NCBI GenBank assembly: GCA_900541915.1
Contig: UQLS01000008.1
Span: 1-64,000 of the forward strand
Direction: 5' to 3'
Source of the DNA: an uncultured Phascolarctobacterium sp.
GTDB lineage: Bacteria; Bacillota; Negativicutes; Acidaminococcales; Acidaminococcaceae
Length of the DNA stretch: 64,000 nt
Made by a program: the position numbers and the translations under genes. Within the stretch, counting starts at the first letter, position 1. The number at the start of each line of letters is the position of its first letter. The notes beneath the pieces are model-generated. The model had not been told where the DNA came from. It saw only the letters and a list, made by a program, of their open reading frames with translations, and ran no database searches. Shown here one piece after another: positions 50,949 through 59,262 of this stretch.

Positions 50949-51446
50949 TTATAACCTATCGTTAAATTTATAGCCGATACCCCAGATAGTCAGTATATAA
51001 ACCGGACTATCCGGATTAGGCTCAATCTTTTTTCTCAACTTTCGTATAAAAGCCATAATATTACTGTCATCAAGCAAGTAGTTACTTTCCCATACAGCCT
51101 GGTAAATCTGTTCTTTCGTAAAAACCTCCCCACGATTACGCGCCAGAAAATATAATATATCAAACTCCTTAGGTGTCAGGGAAATTTCTGTATCATTACG
51201 CAGCACGCGGCGTAATCTTACATCTATGGAAAGCTCTCCGCAGCAAATACAATTATAGTCAGCAGCAACAGTCTGTACTTCTCCTGTTTCCAACAGCAGT
51301 GAATTTGCTGCTCCGTTTTTTAAATCTTCCATCCCCTGCAGCATTTCTTTAGTGCTCTGCGTGTCTGGAGCAGAAAACCGCAGTTTTTCAATCAGCCAGC
51401 TGACTAAAGAGGAATCCATATAAACGAAACTGATATTCTTTTTCAT
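50949..51446 (-). CDS. OmpR/PhoB-type winged-helix regulator without a receiver domain
   Basis: A 165-residue protein. The C-terminal 100 residues are a full Trans_reg_C winged helix (LTPKEFDILYFLARNRGEVFTKEQIYQAVW, RKLRKKIEPNP, WGIGYKF). The N-terminal 65 residues lack the DD and D-x-K pattern of a receiver domain. A CICC pair lies at the junction, perhaps metal- or redox-sensing. No histidine kinase is nearby. It lies between mgtA copy 2 and mgtC and is probably the local regulator of Mg2+ uptake. Confidence 0.85.
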   Translation of the reverse strand: MKKNISFVYMDSSLVSWLIEKLRFSAPDTQSTKEMLQGMEDLKNGAANSLLLETGEVQTVAADYNCICCGELSIDVRLRRVLRNDTEISLTPKEFDILYFLARNRGEVFTKEQIYQAVWESNYLLDDSNIMAFIRKLRKKIEPNPDSPVYILTIWGIGYKFNDRL

Positions 51447-51462
51447 AGCAGATTCCTCCTTT

Positions 51463-54111
51463 CTAAAATAGTTCCCGATATTTTCTCACATACCATTTTT
51501 TTGCTACTGTTACGATACACAAATAACCGACAACGACTATGCACAAGAAGCCAAAGTAGCTAAATGGCAAAGTAGTCAGACCAATCAAGCTGCCGGCCGA
51601 TGTAAAAGTCAGCAGGGTAAATAATAAGATGCCTAAAGTAGTTACACACATTACTGACACAGCAGGCTTACTTTGCAGCAATGGAATTTTCTTGGTACGC
51701 AGCAAATGTAAAATCAAAACCTGCGTCCACATGGACTCTAAAAACCATCCTGTATGAAATGCTGCAATAAAAAGATTTTGTTCTTCCTGTCCCGACAGAG
51801 AATTAAAACTGCCGCCGCATAATGCAGGACATAAGAAGAAAAATAAATATATAAAAGTAAGTATATCAAAAACAGAGCTGAAAGCTCCAAAAAACATCAT
51901 AAATCTACCTAAATTTTTTCCAGACCAGTCTAACGATTTGGAAATTATTTCTGTATCTACTTTGTCCCAGGGCAGGGCAAGACATAAGATATCATAAAGC
52001 ATATTTAATAAAAGCAGCTGCAGAGCCGTCATGGGCAAAAAAGGCAAAAATACGCTGGCAATAACGATAGAAAAAATATTACCGAAATTGGAAGACGCAG
52101 TAATTTTAATATATTTAATCATATTGGCAAAGGCTTTTCTGCCTTCTTCAATGCCTGCCTCCAATACTCTTAAATCCTTTTTCAGCAATACAACATCGGC
52201 ACATTCCTTAACTGCTTCCACAGCCGTATCAACGGAAATGCCTACATCAGCTGCAACAATAGCAGGCAAATCATTCATACCGTCACCTAAAAATCCCACA
52301 GTATGACCATTTTCCTGCAAAATCTGCAAAATCTGTACCTTCTGCTTGGGAGATAATTCTGCAAACACGGTAGTATTTTCCACTTTTACTAATGCTTCAT
52401 CGTCATTAAGTACTTCCAGCTCTCTGCCAGTCAGAACATTTTTAGTATCAATACCTATTCTGCGGCAAATAGAGATTGCCACACTTTTTTGGTCGCCTGT
52501 CAGAACGCGTATACCTACATTAACATTTTTCAATTTACAGATTGCATCATGAGCTGAAGTTTTAGGTGCATCAAAGAAAACCAGGTAACCTAATAACACC
52601 AGATTTTCTTCATCTATATTTTCCAACTGGTTATGGTCTAAAAATTTATACGCTACAGCCAGCACCTTCATGCCATCTTCCAGCATCTCGTCTACAACAG
52701 CATGTACGCTGTTCATTTTATCTGTATTTATTGGCTGGCACTGTCCCTTATATTCAATATAATCACAGCGCTGGCAGACTTCGTCAATACTTCCTTTTAC
52801 AATCAGCAGATTTCTGTCGCCGTCCTTAACTAATACACTGGCCAGTCTTCGTTCATAATCAAAAGGCAATTCATCTAATTTAGCATGCCTCTGTACACAC
52901 TCCTGCCATCTTCCGCTGCTGCCAGGCATTTTCTGACATTGTAAAATGGCTGTATCCAGATGATTTTTTATTCCCGTATGATACAGACTGTTTAAATAGG
53001 CAAAATCAAGTACCTTATTGCTCTCATTACCCAAAATATCAATATAATATTCCAATAAAAGCTTATCTCCGGTCAGCGTACCTGTTTTATCAACACACAA
53101 AATATCCATGCTGCCAAAGCCCTGCATGGCGTTGATATTTTTTACAACAGTCTGCTTTCTGCCCATAGCTGCACCGCCTTTAGCAAGGCAGGCATTTACT
53201 ACCATCGGCAGCATTTCTGGTGTCAATCCTACGGCTACAGATAAAGCAAACAGAAAAGCAGCTAGCCAATTTCCTTTAGTGATACCGCAAGCCAGGAAAA
53301 CTACCGGCACCAGTATGGTCATAAAACGAATTAAAACCCAGGCAATGGAATTGGCGCCTTTATTAAATCCATCTTTAATTTTTTTATCGGTTTCAGCAAA
53401 GCCGCCGTAAACAGTATCATTGCCTACCGCAAGCACTATGCCCTCACAGATACCGCCAATTATGGAAGAACCCATAAAAAGAGTATTAGTATATTCCTTG
53501 CATGCTTTAGTTTTATCGAACTCAATTGCAGCAGTATTTTTTTCTAAAATATCACTTTCACCAGTGATAACTGCCTGTGATACAAATACATTCTTGGCCA
53601 TGGTCAGACGTATATCAGCCGGAACACGATCACCAGCCGACAGCCTAACAACATCACCTACTGCCAGTTCCTGAGAAGCAAGTTTAGTCCAGGCATTATT
53701 TCTGTATACCCATACATTGGAGCTGATCATTTCAGTTAAATGCTCCGCTGTACGTTTAGCACGCATCTCCTGGACAAATCTCAAACAGCCGCTTAAAAGC
53801 AGCATGCTCAATATGATTAGAACCGTAGTCATATTACGGCTAAAATTAGAAGCCAATACAACATCAGTAATAAAAGAGATAATAGCTAATACAAATAAAA
53901 TAATCGAAAAGGGATTGATAAAGGCTCTTTGCAAACGATACAAAACGCTATCAGAAGCACGGCCATGCAAAATATTTCTGCCGTATTTCTGCTGCATTTT
54001 TTCAGCTTGCTCATCAGTATATCCAGCAGCATGAAAATCCTGGTATAAAACATCTAACTCTCTGCAGGCATAATATTGCACACGTTTATGAAGTACAGGC
54101 TTACCATTCAT
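51463..54111 (-). CDS. mgtA: Magnesium-importing P-type ATPase, MgtA/MgtB type (copy 2)
   Basis: An 882-residue P3B ATPase. TGES (VITGESDILEK), CVDKTGTLT and GDGMNDLPAI are present. It is clearly a paralogue of the copy at 46716-49469, but with a shorter N-terminus and with GDGMNDLP instead of GDGINDAA in the hinge. It heads the regulator-mgtC-mgtA unit. The two copies may differ in Mg2+ affinity or regulation. Confidence 0.94.
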   Translation of the reverse strand: MNGKPVLHKRVQYYACRELDVLYQDFHAAGYTDEQAEKMQQKYGRNILHGRASDSVLYRLQRAFINPFSIILFVLAIISFITDVVLASNFSRNMTTVLIILSMLLLSGCLRFVQEMRAKRTAEHLTEMISSNVWVYRNNAWTKLASQELAVGDVVRLSAGDRVPADIRLTMAKNVFVSQAVITGESDILEKNTAAIEFDKTKACKEYTNTLFMGSSIIGGICEGIVLAVGNDTVYGGFAETDKKIKDGFNKGANSIAWVLIRFMTILVPVVFLACGITKGNWLAAFLFALSVAVGLTPEMLPMVVNACLAKGGAAMGRKQTVVKNINAMQGFGSMDILCVDKTGTLTGDKLLLEYYIDILGNESNKVLDFAYLNSLYHTGIKNHLDTAILQCQKMPGSSGRWQECVQRHAKLDELPFDYERRLASVLVKDGDRNLLIVKGSIDEVCQRCDYIEYKGQCQPINTDKMNSVHAVVDEMLEDGMKVLAVAYKFLDHNQLENIDEENLVLLGYLVFFDAPKTSAHDAICKLKNVNVGIRVLTGDQKSVAISICRRIGIDTKNVLTGRELEVLNDDEALVKVENTTVFAELSPKQKVQILQILQENGHTVGFLGDGMNDLPAIVAADVGISVDTAVEAVKECADVVLLKKDLRVLEAGIEEGRKAFANMIKYIKITASSNFGNIFSIVIASVFLPFLPMTALQLLLLNMLYDILCLALPWDKVDTEIISKSLDWSGKNLGRFMMFFGAFSSVFDILTFIYLFFFLCPALCGGSFNSLSGQEEQNLFIAAFHTGWFLESMWTQVLILHLLRTKKIPLLQSKPAVSVMCVTTLGILLFTLLTFTSAGSLIGLTTLPFSYFGFLCIVVVGYLCIVTVAKKWYVRKYRELF

Positions 54112-54159
54112 TTATTTCACCTCAAGGAAGACTTATCATTTTCTATAATAACATAGAGA

Positions 54160-54207
54160 GGTATTATTTATACCATTGCAAATCTTGCTTTTTTCTTGTT
54201 TTGCAAT
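54160..54207. repeat. Two inverted repeats in the mgtA copy 2 upstream region
   Basis: GGTAT-TATTT-ATACC (54160-54174) and ATTGCAAA/TTTGCAAT (54175-54182 with 54200-54207). They occupy the space where the mgtA copy 2 promoter must lie and are candidate operators. No M-box Mg2+ riboswitch was seen here. Confidence 0.5.
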
Positions 54208-54267
54208 TTATAAAAAGATTAGACAGCTGGATAATATCGCAAACAGAACTCAATAAATATAAAAAAG

Positions 54268-54295
54268 CGGACGCCTAAGCGTCCGCTTTTACTTT
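54268..54295 (-). terminator. Hairpin terminator after the symporter gene, copy 2 of a 28-nt repeat
   Basis: Identical over 28 nt to 46459-46486 (CGGACGC-CTAA-GCGTCCG-CTTTTACTTT). On the minus strand the stem extends by one pair and T6 follows, so it is a good terminator for the symporter gene ending at 54307. Confidence 0.8.
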
Positions 54296-54306
54296 GTTTT
54301 CTGTAA

Positions 54307-55497
54307 TTACAGCACTTGAATATTTTCTACTTCTTCAACAGCATGTTTTTTAGCATAACCGGTAAGGAACAGTGTCAGTGCACCGTCGCCGGTAACATTG
54401 CAGGCAGTACCAAAGCTGTCCTGCAGCGCGAAAATGGTCAGCATCAGAGCGGTACCGGTAGCATCAAAACCAAGTACGCTGATAATCAGACCTAAAGAAG
54501 CCATGACAGTACCGCCGGGAACACCGGGTGCGCCGATAGCGAAGATACCCAGCAGCAGGCAGAACAGTACCATAGTGCCAAAAGCAGGCAAGGTTCCATA
54601 GAGAACCTGAGAAACTACCATAACGAAGAATACTTCCGTCAATACGCTGCCGCACAGATGGATGTTGGCAAACAGCGGAATACCGAAATTAACCAGGTCT
54701 TTGCGCAGAACCTTGGATTTTAAAGCGCATTCCAAAGCTACTGCCAGCGTTGCAGCAGAGGACATGGTACCTACTGCAGTAATGTACGCCGGGCCATAAT
54801 GCTTGAGCACTTCCATAGGATTAGCCTTAGCATAAGCGCCAGCCAGCAGATACAGCAGTGCCAGCCAGATGTAATGGCCTACCATAACGATAACAACAAC
54901 CATCAAAAATACCGGCAGCTGTTTGGTGATGGTGCCTTCATAGGACAGACCGCAGAAAGTGCAGCCGATAAAGATTGGCAGCAGAGGGATTACTACTTTA
55001 GTAACAATTGCCAAGACGATTTTCTGGAACTCTTCCAAAACAGCAGTTACAGTAGTAGCTTTAGTCCAAGCAGCAGCAAGGCCAATCAATACGGAGAACA
55101 CCAAAGCACTCATAACGCTCATAATCGGGTCGATTTTGAGGTCAAAGAGCAGCTTGGGCAATTCTTTCAGACCTTCGACAGTCGGGGTAATATTCAGATA
55201 CGGGATAAGGGTATAGCCTGCAGCAGTAGAGAAGAAAGCTGCACCGATAGAAGAAATATAGGCCAGAGTAATTGCCACGCGCAGCATAACGCTGGCGTTT
55301 TGACCTAATCTTGTAATAGACGGAGCAATAAAGCCGATAATAATAAGCGGTACGCAGAATGTAATCAGATATCCAAGGAGGCTTTTACATGTAAGTATCA
55401 CCTGCATCAATGATTCATCCGCATAAAGACCTGCTCCTATACCTACAACAACGCCTAACAGCAGACGCATAGGCAGGCTACTAAAAAAGTTACTCAT
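54307..55497 (-). CDS. Dicarboxylate/amino acid:cation symporter (DAACS family)
   Basis: A 396-residue membrane protein of the GltP/SstT family. The reentrant loop HP1 motif GTMSSAATLAVALE and the C-terminal substrate motif QDSFGTACNVTGDGAL are clear. It takes up dicarboxylates, glutamate or small amino acids with Na+ or H+. A consensus-like promoter with a palindrome lies upstream. The yjiGH genes are 250 nt upstream on the same strand. Confidence 0.92.
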   Translation of the reverse strand: MSNFFSSLPMRLLLGVVVGIGAGLYADESLMQVILTCKSLLGYLITFCVPLIIIGFIAPSITRLGQNASVMLRVAITLAYISSIGAAFFSTAAGYTLIPYLNITPTVEGLKELPKLLFDLKIDPIMSVMSALVFSVLIGLAAAWTKATTVTAVLEEFQKIVLAIVTKVVIPLLPIFIGCTFCGLSYEGTITKQLPVFLMVVVIVMVGHYIWLALLYLLAGAYAKANPMEVLKHYGPAYITAVGTMSSAATLAVALECALKSKVLRKDLVNFGIPLFANIHLCGSVLTEVFFVMVVSQVLYGTLPAFGTMVLFCLLLGIFAIGAPGVPGGTVMASLGLIISVLGFDATGTALMLTIFALQDSFGTACNVTGDGALTLFLTGYAKKHAVEEVENIQVL

Positions 55498-55537
55498 TTT
55501 TCACACTCCTTTGTTTGTAATATTGTTACATATACAT

Positions 55538-55566
55538 ATAATAGCGTATGCTATTATTTTCTTCAA
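55538..55566 (-). promoter_or_regulatory. Symporter promoter with overlapping palindrome
   Basis: On the minus strand -35 TTGAAG (55561-55566), 17-nt spacer, -10 TATTAT (55538-55543). A perfect 8-bp inverted repeat ATAATAGC/GCTATTAT (55538-55557) covers the -10, as an operator would. Confidence 0.6.
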
Positions 55567-55711
55567 CTTTTTTTCAAAATTTTGTCAATTTCTCCTGACT
55601 GAAAAGTCAGCAGTATTTTAATGTAATTTTCTTTACAGGCTTCATCTATGCCGCTGCCTATGCACAGGCAATATTGTTCTTATATATAGAACATTTGTAT
55701 TTTATACAATA

Positions 55712-55739
55712 AAAAATCCCGGATAACATCTATCCGGGA
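55712..55739 (-). terminator. Terminator after yjiG
   Basis: A 9-bp stem TCCCGGATA/TATCCGGGA (55717-55725 with 55731-55739), then TTTTTTATTG on the minus strand. Confidence 0.8.
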
Positions 55740-55745
55740 AAATCA

Positions 55746-56228
55746 TTATCTGGCAAAAACCCAGTTCATCAGCAGCATAGCGCAGATGGCATTGAGGAAG
55801 CTGGCAGACATAAGCAGCGGCCAGTATTTCTTAGGTACATCGGCAACGCCCAGCAGACGGCCCATGTATTGCAGCTGCGCACCCAGCAGGAAGAAGCAGG
55901 GCATCAATACGGTAATTGCATGAGCATCCAGCAAACCATTAGCTGCCATATTCGCAGCAAGACCAACAGCAGCAGAGCTAGACAGCCAGGCAGTCAGGAT
56001 AACGGTAACGGCTTCACCAGGCAGACCGAAGATTACCATGGCCGGACCGAAAACCTCACCTAAGAATTTCATAACGCCCATAATCTGCAGTACCTGAGCT
56101 ACAGCATACGCCATCAAAATATTAGGTACCAAATTGTTAATTGCTACATTAAAGCCCTTACGAGCGCCGATAATAAATATATCAAAAGGATTATTTGTCT
56201 GATGTTTAGTTTGGGCATTATTGCTCAT
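55746..56228 (-). CDS. yjiG: YjiG family membrane protein (SpmB-like)
   Basis: A 160-residue membrane protein with four to five helices, of the nucleoside-recognition/Gate domain family. The FIIGARKGFNVAINNLVPNILMAY motif is like YjiG and SpmB. It overlaps yjiH by about 11 nt. In E. coli yjiG and yjiH neighbour the isoaspartyl dipeptidase gene iadA; here an M20 amidohydrolase is divergent, which suggests transport of peptides or acyl-amino acids. Confidence 0.85.
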   Translation of the reverse strand: MSNNAQTKHQTNNPFDIFIIGARKGFNVAINNLVPNILMAYAVAQVLQIMGVMKFLGEVFGPAMVIFGLPGEAVTVILTAWLSSSAAVGLAANMAANGLLDAHAITVLMPCFFLLGAQLQYMGRLLGVADVPKKYWPLLMSASFLNAICAMLLMNWVFAR

Positions 56229-56913
56229 TCTTGAAATCCTCCTTATAAACAGTATTCAGGATGATACGTACATAAATCGCACCGATAAATTTGAAAACGA
56301 ACATCAAAATCAGCGGCAGCAGCAGAGGTACGGTCAAATAGGCAAATACGGCAGAACCAATCATAAAGTAGTTGTTGATTAAGCCTGCACCGGAATACTG
56401 CCATGAGCCCATAACAGTCAGTTCTTTTTTGCTAATCAGTTTTTTATCATACAGTTCTTTAGTCAATGCAGCACCTGCATCAGTACTCTGCAGGTCGGTA
56501 ATAAGAGCAAGACCGGTCAGACCAGGCAGGCCAAGCAAAGGCTTGAGCAAGGGAGTGAGCAGTCTTTGCGCCGCTCTGATAGCACCGTAATGGTCAAGTA
56601 CTTCAATACAGCCGATGGCAAACATAACACTGGGAACCAAAGACAGCGCGAACATAAAGCCGCCTCTTGCGCCAAGGCCGCCGCTGCCGACAAAGGTATC
56701 CTTACCTATATTCTTAATAGCACCAAAATTACCTACCAAAGTAGTAAAGTCAAAAGCTGCCAGCCATTTCATATCGGGGAATTTTACCATTAAGCCCGAA
56801 AAAAACAGAACGGCAACAATTAACGCGATAAAGGCCTTAGGGCCAGCTTTCCATTGGTCAGAATCAAAATTCTGCATGGTTTCTTGTTTTTTTTCTTCTT
56901 TCTCTTCTTTCAT
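56218..56913 (-). CDS. yjiH: YjiH family membrane protein (SpmA-like)
   Basis: A 231-residue membrane protein with a charged N-terminus (KEEKEEKKQ) and a Gate domain (ALITDLQSTDAGAALTKELY). ATG at 56913 has GGAGGG upstream; a TTG at 56925 overlaps that site. Partner of YjiG. The promoter is a perfect consensus with a palindrome at the -35. Confidence 0.85.
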   Translation of the reverse strand: MKEEKEEKKQETMQNFDSDQWKAGPKAFIALIVAVLFFSGLMVKFPDMKWLAAFDFTTLVGNFGAIKNIGKDTFVGSGGLGARGGFMFALSLVPSVMFAIGCIEVLDHYGAIRAAQRLLTPLLKPLLGLPGLTGLALITDLQSTDAGAALTKELYDKKLISKKELTVMGSWQYSGAGLINNYFMIGSAVFAYLTVPLLLPLILMFVFKFIGAIYVRIILNTVYKEDFKNEQ

Positions 56914-56967
56914 CTTACCCTCCAATAATACAAATAAAAAAGTCCAGCTGTTACACTGATTGTGTAA

Positions 56968-56996
56968 ATTATATTGTTTTTGTACAATATTGTCAA
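56968..56996 (-). promoter_or_regulatory. Consensus yjiHG promoter with a palindromic site
   Basis: On the minus strand -35 TTGACA (56991-56996), exact 17-nt spacer, -10 TATAAT (56968-56973). The perfect palindrome ACAATATTGT (56984-56993) overlaps the -35, a likely operator. Confidence 0.75.
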
Positions 56997-57035
56997 TATT
57001 TTTTTAATTACTATTTTTAAAAGACCACTTTGTCC

Positions 57036-57064
57036 TTGAATTATTGTATACTATGTGATAAAAT
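57036..57064 (+). promoter_or_regulatory. Promoter of the M20 amidohydrolase gene
   Basis: -35 TTGAAT (57036-57041), 17-nt spacer, -10 TAAAAT (57059-57064), divergent from yjiHG with 40 bp between the -35 boxes. Confidence 0.55.
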
Positions 57065-57162
57065 TCTCATATATTTAAAATATAGGGCTGCTGACTTATA
57101 TAAACAGCGCCCAACAGCCGTCCAGGCTATTTTTTGTTTATATTATGAGGAGGTTTTCTGTA

Positions 57163-58266
57163 ATGACAGTATTAAATGCCAAAGACATTTATCAGGATCT
57201 GCATCAGATTCCTGAAGTTGGTTTTCAAGAATTCAAGACTTCTGCTTATCTGGCAGACGCTTTAGAAAAAATAGGCTATAAAGTTACCCGCAACGTAGGC
57301 GGTACCGGCGTTATCGGTGAAATCAAAGGCAGCGAGCCCGGTCCTGTGCTGATGCTGCGCGCTGACATGGACGCACTGCCATTTGTCATCAACGGCGAAC
57401 ATAAAAATATCCATGCCTGCGGCCATGATGCTCACTGCTCCATGGTCCTGGCAGCAGCTTCCGAGCTGTACGGCAAAATCAAACGCGGTACTCTCCGCAT
57501 CCTGTTCCAGCAAGGCGAAGAAGTACTGAACGGCGCACTTTCCGTTATCAAAGCAGGTGCCATTGAAGATGTAGATATTATGCTGGGCCTGCATATCCGT
57601 CCTATTCAGGATATTCCCTACGGCACACTTTCTCCGGCTGTAAAACATGCCTCCAGCACCTTTGCCAAAATCGTAGTCAAAGGTCAGAACTGCCACGGCT
57701 CCCGTCCGCATCTTGGCGTTAACGCTATTGAAGCTGCAGCAGCTATCATCACCTCCGTTGCTGCTATCAAAATTAACCCTAATGTTGCCTGGTCCTGCAA
57801 ACCGACCATTATCAGAGGAGGCGGCGTAGCAACCAATATCATCCCCGATATTGCCGAAGTTACTTTCGACATCCGTTCTCAAACCAATGAAGATATGACC
57901 CTGCTGTTAGACAAAGTTCGCTGCGTAGCTGAAAATGTAGCAGCCGCTTACGGTGCTTCTGCAGAAGTAATCCTGCCGGACAGCATCATTCCTGCTGCTA
58001 CGCTGGACGAAGAACTGACTGCAGAAGCAGCAGAATGCATTAAGGAAGTTGTCGGCGACGATAAACTGGCACCCGAGCTCAACAACCCCGGCGGCGAAGA
58101 TTTCCACTACTACGCAAAAACCTATCCTAAACTTAAAGCAGCTTACATCGGTGTAGGCGTAGGCGCAGAACCCGGTCTGCATGATCCTAACATGCACTTT
58201 AATACCGATGGCCTGCAAAACGGCGTAGATTTCCTGGTAAAAATGACTCTGAAAAAATTAGGCTAA
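57163..58266 (+). CDS. M20 family amidohydrolase
   Basis: A 367-residue zinc hydrolase of the M20 (HipO/AbgB, IAA-amino acid hydrolase) group. ATG at 57163 has GAGGAGG 9 nt upstream. Metal-binding motifs RADMDALP, HACGHDAHC and the QQGEE catalytic glutamate are visible, with GGEDFHYY near the C-terminus. It likely removes acyl or aminoacyl groups from amino acids. It is divergent from yjiGH. Confidence 0.92.
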   Translation: MTVLNAKDIYQDLHQIPEVGFQEFKTSAYLADALEKIGYKVTRNVGGTGVIGEIKGSEPGPVLMLRADMDALPFVINGEHKNIHACGHDAHCSMVLAAASELYGKIKRGTLRILFQQGEEVLNGALSVIKAGAIEDVDIMLGLHIRPIQDIPYGTLSPAVKHASSTFAKIVVKGQNCHGSRPHLGVNAIEAAAAIITSVAAIKINPNVAWSCKPTIIRGGGVATNIIPDIAEVTFDIRSQTNEDMTLLLDKVRCVAENVAAAYGASAEVILPDSIIPAATLDEELTAEAAECIKEVVGDDKLAPELNNPGGEDFHYYAKTYPKLKAAYIGVGVGAEPGLHDPNMHFNTDGLQNGVDFLVKMTLKKLG

Positions 58267-58283
58267 ATTAGGCTGAAAATAAC

Positions 58284-58320
58284 AAAAGGCTTATGCAGTT
58301 TTAACTGCATAAGCCTTTTT
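58284..58320. terminator. Terminator between M20 and aroQ
   Basis: AAAAGGCTTATGCAGTT pairs with AACTGCATAAGCCTTTT (17 bp, short loop) followed by T-rich sequence; bidirectional. Confidence 0.85.
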
Positions 58321-58321
58321 A

Positions 58322-58759
58322 TTATTCCTCACTGTAAACAGTCAGTGCTTCCAAAGCCAGAATGTAGCCGGTAAAGCCCAGTCCGCAAATCTGACCGGTA
58401 CAGCCTGCGGCAGTAACAGATTTATGCCTGAATTCCTCACGCTTATGGATATTACTGATATGTACCTCGATTGCAGGTATATTAACCGCTTTTAGCGCAT
58501 CTAAAATAGCTACGCTGTAATGAGTAAAAGCAGCCGGATTGATAATGATACCGTCATACACGCCATAAGCCTGCTGAATTGCCGTTACGATATCGCCCTC
58601 ATAGTTGCTCTGCAGCAGCTCTACCTGTACACCCAGTCTTGCTGCTGCTGTCTTAATCAGCGCACATAAGCTGGCATAATCGCTGTGTCCATAAATATTT
58701 TTCTCCCTAACACCCAGCATATTGATGTTAGGTCCGTTAAGTACCAGTATCTTCTTCAT
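58322..58759 (-). CDS. aroQ: Type II 3-dehydroquinate dehydratase
   Basis: A 145-residue dodecameric dehydratase, third step of the shikimate pathway. LVLNGPNINMLGVRE, the NPAAFTHYSVA and HISNIHKREEFR signatures are complete. The start overlaps aroK by 4 nt. It is the last gene of the aro operon, ending at a bidirectional terminator. Confidence 0.97.
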   Translation of the reverse strand: MKKILVLNGPNINMLGVREKNIYGHSDYASLCALIKTAAARLGVQVELLQSNYEGDIVTAIQQAYGVYDGIIINPAAFTHYSVAILDALKAVNIPAIEVHISNIHKREEFRHKSVTAAGCTGQICGLGFTGYILALEALTVYSEE

Positions 58760-59262
58760 ATCAGGCCTTCCCTTCTGGCGTAATTTACGATTTTGGCAAT
58801 CGCCTCATATGGCTTGCCGTTATTGCCGATAATGTAGTCCGCATACTTTTTATATAAATCACGGCGCTGTTCATACAAATTGAAAATTTTCAGCTTATCA
58901 TCTGCCAGCAGCGGACGGTGATTGTCATGAATGCAGGTAATAATATTTTCCGGACGACGGTTAATATAGATAATAACGCCGTTTTTTCGCAGCAAATCTA
59001 TATTTTCCTCACGGGTCACTACGCCGCCGCCGGTAGCGATAACAGTACCTTCCATAGCCGCAAGATAAGCAATAGTCCTTGTTTCTGCCTGGCGGAAAGC
59101 ATCCTCGCTGATTTTGAAAAAATCTTTAATGGACTTTTGTTCCCGCTCTTCCAGTACTGCATCTGCATCGTAAAAAGGACGTTTCAGCTCCTGAGCCAAG
59201 ATTTTACCGAAGGTAGATTTACCGCAGCCAGGCATTCCGATTAGAACAAGATTTTTCTTCAT
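58756..59262 (-). CDS. aroK: Shikimate kinase
   Basis: A 168-residue P-loop kinase. ATG at 59262 has GGAG 8 nt upstream; an ATG two codons earlier is less well placed. Walker A GMPGCGKST, shikimate-binding DADAVLEE and TGGGVV motifs, and the lid region NHRPLL are visible. It phosphorylates shikimate. Confidence 0.95.
   Translation of the reverse strand: MKKNLVLIGMPGCGKSTFGKILAQELKRPFYDADAVLEEREQKSIKDFFKISEDAFRQAETRTIAYLAAMEGTVIATGGGVVTREENIDLLRKNGVIIYINRRPENIITCIHDNHRPLLADDKLKIFNLYEQRRDLYKKYADYIIGNNGKPYEAIAKIVNYARREGLI

Noticed and set aside
54112..54306. An M-box Mg2+ riboswitch before mgtA copy 2
   Set aside because: None of the conserved M-box segments could be seen; only two simple inverted repeats are there.
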